Assembly: GCA_032622095.1 (NCBI GenBank)
Contig: CP136064.1
Span: 194,959,948-195,023,947, forward strand
Direction: 5' to 3'
From: Siphonodentalium dalli
Lineage: Eukaryota > Mollusca > Scaphopoda > Gadilida > Siphonodentaliidae
Length of the DNA stretch: 64,000 nucleotides
Both the position numbers and the translations under genes were made by a program. Under the pieces are notes generated by a model. That model was not told the DNA's origin and did not search any database. It was given only the letters and a program-made list of their open reading frames with translations. Positions 11,885-22,327 of this stretch are shown here, piece by piece; the first letter of the stretch is position 1; the number at the start of each line of letters is the position of its first letter.

Positions 11885-12325
11885 ATGTGGCTGAAATTTA
11901 ACTTCGCATTGACTATATCACCTATTTTCTCTTTAAATCACCGCAACGGCAAGTTTCATTTTCGAAGCGTTGGCTGCCCTCGGTGACACGCTGCTGGGTA
12001 CGGTGTCCTGTAAAACTTGATCCACTCTTGGACGAAGTCGTTTGCAGCAGTGGTCCGAATATTTCGACCTAAATCTTTTAAATGTTACATCGTTACATGC
12101 CCCGGAAATATTCGGACAGCATGATGCAAACGGCACAGATTCCTCGGCCCTTTTATTATATGTGTACATTTTTGCCCGACACCGCCAACTAATTACAACG
12201 GATGTACATGGTCGCGTGTCAGCGAAATCGGTTCGAAAATGAAACCTGGCGTTGCGGTGATATAAAGAGAACCTATAAGGTGATATTGCCAATGCCATGC
12301 TAAATGTAAATCACAGCGATCACGT
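11885..12325. repeat. ~440-bp foldback with diverged arms
   Basis: Blocks such as TCACCGCAACGGCAAG, GTTTCATTTTCGAA, TTCTCTTTA and ATATCACCT on the left recur as reverse complements on the right, in mirrored order. An inner pair (GGTCCGAATATTTCG and GGAAATATTCGGAC) continues the palindrome. The 121-codon open frame on the - strand (11933-12298) is composed of these arms and has no recognisable family, so I do not call it a gene. Confidence 0.65.
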
Positions 12326-12477
12326 TGATGTATAACAGTCATAATAGCAATGAATATGGAGAGCGCCACGAGCGAAACGATTTTTTCATGTTTCTGATTT
12401 TCGTGATACAAAATTTTTTTAAAAATGACGTCAATCGCTAATCCCCTAGTTGCAATCCTATTCTTTATTTATTACTT

Positions 12478-12515
12478 ATATATCTATATATATCTATATA
12501 TATCTATATATCTCT
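12478..12515. repeat. (TATATC)n microsatellite
   Basis: Repeats of tatatcta. The open frame spanning it (12425-12700) owes its hydrophobic residues to the microsatellite and is not called. The stretch 12520-13880 shows nothing assignable. Confidence 0.85.
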
Positions 12516-13885
12516 TATATTTTTTATTTACTATCATTCTGACAAACTCCTGTGGAAAAAGTGAGACAGAGAGTATGAAACATCAGGTTCTGTGGGGTTC
12601 ACTGGACGCAGTCACATTTACTGCCATTTATATCCTGTACATTTTCAATAAAAGGCAATGGAAGCCGCCACCACAGTCCCTAGGAATCACTGTTAGTTGA
12701 ATAAAATATTATTTAATAATATTAAATCAATATTTTATATTTAGTTATTATAGTTATATAAAGTACAGTTTGGAAAGTAAAAAGTTTGTATAGGGCCTAC
12801 TGCATTTTCATTGGCAGATGATTTTCAAGAAATTACAGAGTACAAATTTTTATGCCACACAAACATTCGCGAATTCTGAGTTTATATCATAATATTCCGT
12901 ATTTTTTTCTTGAAACGATGGTGTATTCAGATTGTTAGTATCTTTACCCACTTACGAGAAAATAGCTGTTAGTTACTCGAATATTCCTTCAGGTGCAAAC
13001 TCGGTGGAATTCTTTACGATTTTGGAAAAACATATCCATTCTATAAATACCATTTTACTTATTCGCACCCGGTGATAATCCGAATAAAAGGGATTACGGA
13101 TGTGAGTAAACAGACGTCGGGTGTGGTAAAACTGGCTCTGCTGTACACTACTATTAAAGTGCACATTTTAACTCATTCTCATTACTAGAGAAATGTAGAA
13201 ATGACCATCTCAAACTAATATATCTATATATTTTCAAGTAGGGCCCTAGGGGTGGTTGAGATGTGAAAGCAAATTTTATATTCCAAGCTCCCGGTTAGCT
13301 CCGCATCCCAAGAGGGGGAATGGGAGATAACTTGTGCTGCAAATTTTAAATAAGTAATTGTAATAAGGAACTGAATAGAGACACTTCCTGAAGTTGCTGT
13401 GCGTCATAAAAATGATTTTCAACAATTCCATAAATGTGAATTTATGCTGATATTTGGATGAAAAATCACGATTTATGTACAACTCAGACCAGGTAGAGTT
13501 GATATGATCCAACGAGCGCATTAAGACCAATTAACTTAATTGTCACATGTCAATTGTGGGGAGATAAATGCATTTGTTTCTAACGAAAAATCCAATTGTT
13601 CGTTTTAGTGATATATCACTGTGAGTGGTATCAGCCAATGAGAGAATTGTTTACATAATAACAAAATCTGAAGTTGCCCAACTGTAAGTTCTTCTAAATA
13701 GTAGCTCTATGTACTATATTCATTGATTTATTGTACTTTAATCAAGTTCAATGTTACATGGACAGTGATTCCTACGACTGTGCTGCCACGAACTGAGAAC
13801 ATGTCAAAGACGAAGCTCAGCCTCAAGACAGAGAAGTCCAAACAGCTCTGTTAGTCACTTAGTGTTAGATGTATATATGTTTCAG

Positions 13886-14496
13886 CACAGGAGCCTGGAA
13901 TTTGGTCAAAAACCCTCTTTTATTGGCGGAACCACCACCCGGGACCACATGTCACCGAAGGAACGAAACAAAAAATTGTTGCCACCCATTTTGAACTCAA
14001 CTGTATTCCTACAAAAAATATATTTTCACTAAAAACTGTTGGTACCTCTTACACCCTAGATGTCAATCTACAACATTCCATAGGTATATTTTTCCAGTTC
14101 TTCGAAAATCTCACTGTATTTCGGTAATTTATTGTAAATTCACCAACGAACACAAATGTGCCGCCGCTCCATCACCTGTTTACAAATCGAAGTAGCGTAA
14201 TTAGTACCGAAATATGCGGAAACTTTAAAACTATGATCCGGAGACGGATAGCATAAAAGTACCGTTTATAATTTCAAAGATAGCTGCTGATTACATGTTT
14301 ATTACATGACCGTACCGATGCACTGATGCACTGATCATCATGAACTTTTTGATGGATGATGACATTGGCGTCTAGATGGGAACGAATCATAAAATGGGTG
14401 GCAACAATTTTTTTTTTTGTTCCTTCCGTGACCTGCGTCCCAGGTGGTGGTTCCGCCAATAAAAGAGGGTTTTTGACCAAATTCCAGGCTCCTGTG
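13886..14496. mobile_element. 611-bp TIR element (CACAGGAGCCTGG ends), TSD GTTTCAG
   Basis: Inverted terminal repeats of about 100 bp run from CACAGGAGCCTGGAATTTGG on the left and end CCAAATTCCAGGCTCCTGTG on the right, including a shared 'tattggcggaaccaccacc' block. GTTTCAG at 13879-13885 is repeated at 14497-14503, a 7-bp target duplication (8 bp with one mismatch), which suits hAT-like elements. There is no transposase. It landed in the left target-site duplication of the adjacent retrotransposon. Confidence 0.85.
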
Positions 14497-15185
14497 GTTT
14501 CAGGCATGGACTAGTATCACATGCTGACACAGATGAATGAAGACAGAAGACCCAATTAACTAGGGAAAACAACTTCTTAGACCTAATACTGACAACCAAT
14601 CCTTCCATAATGAAAAACTCCATCACAGTTCCTGGGATATCAGACCATGTCATGATAGTAACTGATTGTTACCCAAGACCAAAGAACCACAATACAATAG
14701 GAAGAACAAGAAAAAAAAAATATATTGAGCAAGGCAAACTGGACTATTATCAGTGAAGACATAGAAAAGGTCACCAAAGAGGTCACAACCAGAGCGAGTA
14801 CAAAAAAGGAAACAGTGCAATAACTATGGAACTATCTCTGAGATGAAATAAAGGAAATCATAGACAGGAGGGTACCGTACCAACAGCCTCAAGTAGAAGA
14901 AGAGAACAACTCCCATGGATAAACAGGAAACTATTTCGGATGCTGAGGAAGAAAGGGAAACTCTAATTGTCTCTATCGGAAAGCGAAGACATCAAAGAAA
15001 TGAGATAAGTACAAAGATTTCCAAAAGATGTGCAGGAACGAAAAGAGAAAGGCAGAATGAACACACATAAAAGAGATCATCAAAGAAAGCTCGGGAAAAA
15101 AAGAACAGCAAACCATTCTGGAAATTCCTGAAGTCAAAAAAGAGAGACTACTGGGATACCACCTCTCAAAAAGGGTACCACACTC

Positions 15186-16250
15186 ATGGACAACAGCGCA
15201 GAGAAAGCAGTCCTATTAAATAAACAGTTCCAATCAGTATTCACCAAAGATCTGAACAACACACCTACAGCACAACCATCAAGTAGTATACCAGACATCG
15301 GTGACATCAGCATCAAAGCGGTAGGTGTACCAGTATACAAACTAAGTACGGTACTAAGAGATATAAAAACATCCAAAGCCCCAGGCCCAGACGGTATACC
15401 AAACCAAGTTCTCAAGATTTGCGCTAACCAGATAGCTCCTGCACTAACAGCCATCTTTCAACTATCAGTGAACACAGGAGAACTCCCAACTGACTGGCAT
15501 AGTGCAAACATATCTCCCATCTACAAAAAAGGTGATGTGCACAACCCAGAGAACTACTGCCCTGTCTCACTCACATCGGTACCCTGCAAAATTCTAGAAC
15601 ACATCATTTGCAGGCACATAAGAAACCACCTGGATGAACACAAAATACTGACTGACAAAAACCATGGTTTCAGATCCGGCCACTCATGCATCACACAGCT
15701 AGTCAACATCACAGAGGATCTCTTACAAAACCTGGACAAAAATATTCAAACAGATGTAGCCATCAAAGGCCTTCGATACAGTGCCACACAAGGGCCTCCT
15801 ATACAAACTCCAGAATTATGGCATAAATGGCGCAACACACAAATGGCTGGAAATCTTCCTCACAAAAAGAGAGATGAGAGTGGTACTCGAAGGAGAAGTG
15901 TCACCAAACGTATCAGTGGAGTCAGGTGTACCACAGGGAACAGTACTTGGACCTCTGCTATTCCTTTGTCACGTGAACAACCTACCAAAAGCAGTAACCT
16001 CGGAGCTATAATTATTTTCAGACAATCGCTTCCTCTATCTATAGACAGATCAGAGACCAGTCTGACCACCATGCACTACAGAAAGACCTCTCCTCGTTAG
16101 AAAAATGGGCCGACCAATGGGGGATGCGTTTCAATGCAAAAAAAATGCTACATCATGTCTACAAAGAACAAATCAACCCGCATGGACCAACTAGATAACC
16201 GCATCCTCCATTCAGTAGATGAAACACCATATCTAGGACTCACTTTTACC
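15186..16250 (+). pseudogene. Reverse transcriptase domain, frameshifted
   Basis: The first frame (15186 to about 15770) has the fingers motifs 'SKAPGPDGIPN', 'ISPIYKKGD', 'NYCPVSLTSV' and 'NHGFRSGHSC'. The frame then shifts by a small deletion just before 'KAFDTVPHKGL', so the D-containing motif A is damaged. The second frame (about 15766-16011) has 'SGVPQGTVLGPLLF'. The expected F/YADD box appears as 'LFSDNR' after a stop, so the catalytic pair is gone. A third frame resumes with 'SLEKWADQWGMRFN' near 16095-16140. It cannot encode an active enzyme. It ends at 'LGLTFTNN', where the insertion starts. Confidence 0.9.
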
Positions 16251-16254
16251 AACA

Positions 16255-17185
16255 ACTAGGGACATGCGAACCTTAAATTTTAGGTCGAACCGAACCTTGA
16301 AACCGAATCATCGTCTCGGTTTCGAACCGAACCTCGAACCCAAACACAGACTGATGATAGAGTGGACAATCAGAACTGTTAGTGGACATTATTATAGTAA
16401 AATCAACGGTTATTTAAGTATTGCCCATCTACACTATAAGATAATTACATAACAAAGAATTATTTTATATTGGAAATTGGTAGTCTGTTTATTCGTCCGC
16501 GACTTTGGTTTCAAATCTACGCATTTTGTATTCTGATCTTTTCTGTTTTTGCAAGTGACTTACGATTTTTTATCGGAAAAGTAACAAACGTAGGGTCCCA
16601 AATATTAAAGCACTATGCCGGGGGAATTTCTCTTGTAAATAAATTAAGTACCTGTACGGCATATTATTATTGTAATGTCGACACTCGGTAACTATTAACA
16701 GACAGCTAAATTGTAGCAAGACATCAAAGCACTTGACCGTCAATCTATAACACGACAAAGATCAAAGAGTGCTGACGTCATGTTGTAGCAATTAAGTGTC
16801 ACACAGTCACAAGACAAAGCACATCAGGTAACATAATCATGTCAATCATTTTTGCTGATAAACAATGACCACACCCTCTCCTCACTGTGATTGGTTGAAT
16901 CTAATTATAGACACAGAAGTGCTGCTCGGAAATACCGATTTCAGCCAGTTTACGGAATTCAAAAAAGCTTGTTCGATCTGTATTTATGTATTCATCAATA
17001 ATCATAACTTGTTGTCTCATTAGTTATAGGTATAATTATGTATATTAGTAAAATTATATGGAGAATATAACAAACTTTGACGACATACTGAGATAGAACA
17101 CCAGAAATGTTATAGTTTTACTAATTAATTATCACGAATTTGACATGTCCAACCGGACCGTTTAGCGGGAACGGTATAAAGTTAT
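16255..17185. mobile_element. Insertion splitting the retrotransposon
   Basis: About 930 bp separates the RT palm/thumb remnant from its C-terminal region. It begins near 'gggacatgcgaacc', with repeated 'cgaaccgaacct' blocks, and ends near 'gggaacggtat'. I could not find convincing terminal repeats or a target duplication, so the class is unknown. Some retrotransposon sequence (about 30-40 codons) also appears to be missing at the junction. Confidence 0.5.
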
Positions 17186-17954
17186 TATGCCAAAAGACCT
17201 CTTCAGCAAAGCCGACAAAAAGCACAAGAAACTGGCTTACGAGTCCGTGGTAAGATCCACACTCGAATACGGGGCAGAAATATGGGATCCATACTTGTAG
17301 AAGGACATCGACAACATCGAAAGGGTACAGAAAAAAGCTGCAAGATTCATCACCAACAATTACAAAGGCAGAGATAAAGGTGCAGTCACAGCCATGATGG
17401 AGATAGAAGGGTTAACACCAATGAAGATAAGAAGAGAAGAGAAAAGGATGTCACTGTTTAGGAAGATAGTAGAGGGGTCGGTTCCGGCTATCCATACACA
17501 TGACTTATTAACACCAAGGAGCAAGGACAAACGAAGAAATCACTGCTAAAAAATTCCCAGGATTTGAGACAACAAACATTAGTGAGTCACATGAGTGTAC
17601 CAACTCACTTTAAGGACAGATACGGCTCAGTATAAGAACTCATTCTTTGTTAAAACAATCATCGAATGGAACCACCTGGAGGACATGGACAGCGCATGTG
17701 ATATAATATCCACAACAACATTAACAGCTTAAGTCGTCCAACGGTGCACCTACAGCCAAATCAAGGCTTCTACACCGAACAACATACAGACATCTGTACA
17801 GATACAGATGTCGCACATATAATTCTTTGAAGAGGACCGCCAAACTATTCAAAGGCAAAGGAAGCCGAAATTGCAAGACTGACGACAGAACAGGCTGTCG
17901 GGTGGTAAATTGCACTGCATACACTGTTAATTGTTACAAGTTTTCAGGCATGGA

Positions 17955-19369
17955 ATCGGTCCTGTTTATATACACAACATAGTTACATACCACCCCCACC
18001 CCCCAGGTGATTCATCAACGAAAGTAAATAACCGTTGGCTACCACACCTATCGAAGGTTAGTCACCTAATCGATTAATAATCCCGGCAAGCCTACCCAAT
18101 TCCTTCACTTACGATTGAATTGTGGTCATTTGAACGTTCACTAATAGGAGGGAACTCTAAATTTCTTGAATATTGAAATTTTGCTTGTTTGAAGATTTGT
18201 ACACGTTTATATTGAATATTCTCAAACAATTATTCTGTGTCATTTCATTAGTTTTAAAAGAAATCATTACCTACAGACCAACTTCAGCACACTAGCAGTA
18301 GACCATTATTCATAACTGGAACTCAGAGATTGGTGCATCGGAATAACTGTATCTCAAAGTTTCAAAGAGTGCATGATGTTCCATGATTCTGAATGATAAT
18401 AGCCTTTCAACTGAGTCAGTTTTATGGTTCTTTTTGTGATATTCCCCTTATATTTTTCCACTGGAAAATGTCTATAACGTCAACAGCCCAGCATGACGTC
18501 ATGATGTCATTTAGCAGCAAAGAGGTTAATCTGAGGGTTCGATTGTTTTAGTCAGGGGGATTCATTTGTTCAAGGGCCTATTTGGGAGTGACAAGACGAA
18601 CCCTCAACTAACCGTAACTATCACACTATCCCAATTTTGGGCAGTTCATTAGTCTGAGGTTTCGATAGTCAGAGCGTTCGGTGTTAGTCTATTCCTGATA
18701 TGGTAGAAATAAAGAGCGTTTGTTTCACTTCTGTGCGAAAAAATTTCAAACAGCTGGAAAATGGCTGTGACCATGGAAATTTTGGAAAGTATCTTTTAGA
18801 GCATATGAAGTCAGTATACAAATATATCATGGTATTTGTCAACCTATCTTTAATATATAGATGTACCTCCTTCCAAATTACATAGATAGAATTTGGAAGT
18901 TCGAATGAGCCATGTCCGTTTTAAGCGACCAGTTTGAATTTAAACTGTAACAACCATGATGTTTTAGCAGCTAATATTCAACTGGAATTACAATATAATT
19001 TGACAGTTGTTAAGAAAATATGTCAAGATATACATGTAGTTTCTTTTGGTAAATGTAAATGTGGGTCAGCACAGGCGCCGCTTCAGACTTTGGAGGTAGC
19101 ATGATATTTATTTTTAAGGAAATGTCCTTAATTTTCGTTGAGTTGGGTTTGAGCATATGAACAGTTTAATTCATGAACTAATGACTACGACTACATGCTG
19201 TGAAACCTGAGAAAAATATTACAATTTTATTAGGATTTGCTGCATCTGAGTGCAGCGATAAATGCAACATATTCTGTTCATGCACATCTTTTATCAGAGT
19301 CGGGACCTTTGAGAGTGCCACAGGAAATTAATAATCTCTAAGGGGGCACATGTGCATTCTAATTTCTTT
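17955..19369. other. Non-coding stretch without recognised features
   Basis: AT-rich, no exon signals with family resemblance and no terminal repeats seen. Confidence 0.5.
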
Positions 19370-19700
19370 TTATCTCCCGCCAAATTGAACATTTGCGGGG
19401 GATATAGGAATGGGCTCCGTCCGTCCGTCCCGAATTTGTAAGAGTCATAACTTGAACAAATGTCAATGGATTTCAAAGATTTTTGGTATATGAGTTCACT
19501 TGACCAGTATCTAGAACGAGTTCGTTTATTATTTTTGGTGCAAATGGACTACGTCACATGGCTAATTTCCACAAATGTCAGTACCTAAAATGAGTTCGCA
19601 TTGACAAAATCCCACCTCTTGTTTAGCACATACTGAGAACGCAAACATTATTGAGAATGCACTTCCCCAACTGCACAATTCAGCGGGGGATACCACCGTC
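19370..19700. repeat. Dispersed repeat R2, copy 1 (ggatataggaatgggctccgtcc)
   Basis: Shares 'gatataggaatggg', a GTCC microsatellite and 'atttttggtatatgagttcac' with 32330-32720, where the last block occurs twice about 173 bp apart. A weaker relative starts near 31600. Confidence 0.7.
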
Positions 19701-20029
19701 TGCGACTGCTTGTTATGCCTGCATCCAAAACATCACTTATTGTGAAGACATGTCAAGTTATTGACATTGGCTGCAATTACTTGTTAGTTTCAACTGGAGA
19801 TGACTGATGCATGTCTTCAATGTACTGAAGTCTGACACGATCATTTATAATAGAACTTGAATTCTTATTCCAAGCTATGGTTCAACTATTGGTCCTACTA
19901 TTATGATTTTTATTTATTTTGCTGTGCAAAAGCATTAAAATGACTGACTGAAATCCTAAAGTGAGTTATTTTGAACAATTATCAGATGCAACTACATGTA
20001 TACTGTTAAAAAGATGCTCTTGTGAACTG

Positions 20030-20300
20030 TTAACCCTTCCGTGACTGGAGTTGCCTGAAATTTTGCGAAAAACCATGTGGCAGTGCCTATATTGTCTTAT
20101 ATGCAAGTCTCCCATTGGGAGTCTCGCATATATAAGAGAGTACATTGGCATACAAATATTTACCTTGACCTTGTAAGCCAGTTCATTCTCTTATATATGC
20201 GAGGCTCCCTATGGGAGACTCACAAATATATATAAGAAAATGCACTGGCACAGGATCTTTAATGCTTTACCAGAACAGTTCTTTGTCATGAAAGGGTTAA
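20030..20300. mobile_element. TTAA-flanked hairpin MITE (piggyBac-like), copy
   Basis: TTAA at both edges (20030-20033, 20297-20300), with inverted ends CCCTTCCGTGAC and GTCATGAAAGGG. The interior has two hairpins built on CTCTTATATATGCGAGNCTC and its complement, separated by a spacer 'aatatttaccttgaccttgtaag' common to other copies. TTAA target plus CCC-starting ends is the piggyBac signature; no transposase is present. Confidence 0.82.
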
Positions 20301-20756
20301 ATTACTCCATTGGCTAGAAATTAAATGTGATAAAATTGGGAATAATGGAATGTAATTTTATTTATTTCACTAAAACAGGTACTCAATCTTTGTTAGAAGC
20401 TAGAAAAATAAAGTCAAAAGCCCAAGACCCCAAACAAGGTTATATGTCAGATTGCCATCCGCATGATACATGTGTTGCAGAATAAATAGTCCAAGTACAC
20501 ATATATTAGCTTTGCAGCGATAAAATATTGTATAGCTCAGCCAAACAGCAATATATAATTCAATGATGTCTCCTGTGCATATTTTGATAACTTAAGAGTG
20601 TCATGAGATATTTTCTAGGTATAAATTACCCACTGTTATATTAACCCTTTATCCTGTGCCAGTGCATTCTCTTATATATGCGAGTCTCCCATAGGCAGCC
20701 TCACATATATACGAGAATGCACTGGCTTACACGATTAAGGTAAATATTGCCAGGCC

Positions 20757-21616
20757 AGGGTGTTATTTTTAGAGCCCGGCGAATCGGCAGTTTGTGCTCG
20801 AATCAAATCTCGAATTGAATAGGCTGAATGATATCAAATTGAATCGAATCTTCGAATTAATCCCGATTACTAATTCCGATATGAGACAATGTTATTGAAA
20901 TTAAAATTTGACTCAATGATTTTCACCGCATGCGATTATCTCACCGGATAAAATTTCAGTCAAATAAACGTAGTTGGCTAATACCGTCGTTTCATGTATG
21001 TGGGCAGTACTCGGCTACTCACAGAAATGCATTGATGTTTCCTATTGATTTATAACCTATATTTATAATTCTATAACGAGTACGATATTAAGCATTAGGG
21101 TACTTGAATCAGTTGATACAGTAATGCTCTAATTAATTGACCCCTTAACCACAGCGTAATTATGTTTAACTTTTCAGGATTTAGTCGGGAATGTGGCTTG
21201 TTGCCATTCATCGGAAAGCTCTCCATTACTGTACTTGATCTGGATATGCTTTATTAGAAATATTTATGACCAAACTCAAGATTTTCCCACATAACATTTG
21301 ATGAAACTGACAGTATCAATACATGTATTGTGTAGTGCCATGCCTAAGATGATGCTCGCTGTAACTGAGAATCAAGAATGCACTGATGCAGTTATTACAT
21401 TGAATACTTTTGCGCGAAATAAACTGCCAAATGGATAGTTTAATTTCCTCAATGATTAAGATTTTAACATGTGTGCTAATTTAAAATGGAACGATGTTCC
21501 TGCACAATATTTTATAATGTTGAGATTCGTTTTGTCCGAAACGGCTGACAGATATTGAAACAAATCGAATCATCATGAGTATATGGAATCGATTTGAAGT
21601 TCGAAGCTTTGCCAGG
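20757..21616. mobile_element. Insertion with short TIRs (TAGAGCCYGGC)
   Basis: TTAGAGCCCGGCGAA near the left edge and TTTGCCAGGCTCTAA at the right edge are inverted copies over about 13 bp. Subterminal 'aatcgaat' blocks on both sides resemble hAT-type subterminal repeats. I could not define a target duplication. A small CAGTAATGCCC element sits inside it. Confidence 0.5.
21119..21231. mobile_element. CAGTAATGCCC MITE, half-length copy
   Basis: Starts CAGTAATGCTC and ends CATTACTG, with TA on both sides. It carries only the left arm of the full palindrome ('tcaggatttagtcgg', 'gttgccattcatcggaaagc'). Confidence 0.8.
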
Positions 21617-21863
21617 CTCTAATTCTCTTATATTTGCGAGGCTCCCTATGGGAGATTTGCATATATAAGAGAAGGCATTGGCACATGGTTTTCGAAAAAT
21701 TGCAGGAAGCTCCAGTCATGGAAGGGTTAAGGCACAGTGTATGTCTCATGTCCATGTTGTAGCGTATATTCAGAGCACAGAACCTGTTGTTCATTTGATT
21801 ACAGATCTTATGAAAAAACAATGATATTTTGTTGCAACTGAATAATCCTAAATATCTTTCCAG

Positions 21864-22327
21864 CAAAAGAAACAAGATGAGTATTGTTACCGTGGCAACA
21901 TGCACCCTGAACCAGTGGGCTATGGACTTTGATGGGAATCTCAGGAGAATACTTAAAAGCATTGAAGAAGCTAAAAGATTAGGAGCAAAGTACCGAGTTG
22001 GGCCCGAGTTAGAAATCACTGGTTATGGTTGTGGTGATCACTTCATCGAGAATGACACATTTCTACATTCTTGGCAAGTGTTTGCAGAGCTACTTCTCTC
22101 CCCTGTCACAGAGGACATTCTGTGTGATGTCGGAATGCCTGTGCTACACAAGAACGTTGCGTACAACTGCCGGGTGTATTTTCTGAATAAGAAGATTCTG
22201 TTAATACGTCCGAAGCTGTACATGTGTGATGACGGGAACTATAGAGAGACACGCTGGTTCACTTCATGGAAGAAAGAAAAAGAAACTGAAGAATATCATC
22301 TACCAAGAATGATCCAAAATGTGACAG
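21864..22327 (+). CDS. NADSYN1: NADSYN1 exon with start codon
   Basis: Acceptor CTTTCCAG ends at 21863; ATG at 21877; donor ACAG|GTACTG after 22327. It encodes residues 1-150 plus one base of codon 151. It covers the first two triad residues (E44, K113) and the conserved [10 protein letters not shown] and LPRMIQNVT segments. Confidence 0.95.

Larger units (their letters stand above)
14511..17941 (+). mobile_element. Defective, 5'-truncated non-LTR retrotransposon
   Basis: The remains are, in order: the end of an endonuclease domain (14550-14690; 'FLDLILTTNP' and 'PGISDHVMIVTD', the SDH motif of AP-like endonucleases); reverse transcriptase (15186-16250); and the C-terminal region (17190-17560; 'STLEYGAEIWDPYL', 'RVQKKAARFITNNY'), typical of CR1/Jockey-type elements. 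It is broken by several frameshifts, an in-frame TAG at 17298-17300, a lost catalytic Asp pair and a 0.9-kb insertion. The 13-bp direct repeat TTTCAGGCATGGA at 14498-14510 and 17942-17954 looks like the target-site duplication, so this copy was truncated at insertion. Clade assignment is by motif recall only. Confidence 0.88.
20641..21730. mobile_element. TTAA-flanked hairpin MITE, interrupted by an insertion
   Basis: TTAACCCTTT at 20641 and AAGGGTTAA ending 21730 bound it. The first hairpin is at 20660-20727 and the second at 21619-21685. The spacer between them, intact in other copies, is broken after 'aaatattgccaggcc' by about 860 bp of foreign DNA. Confidence 0.72.

Noticed and set aside
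11933-12298. 121-codon open frame on the - strand
   Set aside because: It lies within the arms of a foldback, has no family resemblance and uses no splice or initiation context.
12425-12700. 91-codon frame with apparent membrane segment
   Set aside because: The hydrophobic part is the translation of a TATATC microsatellite.
20090-20255. Alternating direct and inverted ~28-bp repeats resembling a CRISPR array
   Set aside because: They are two MITE hairpins with a shared spacer in a eukaryotic genome; no regular unique spacers.
21573-22019. 148-codon frame opposite NADSYN1 exon
   Set aside because: Antisense shadow of the conserved exon plus a MITE hairpin.
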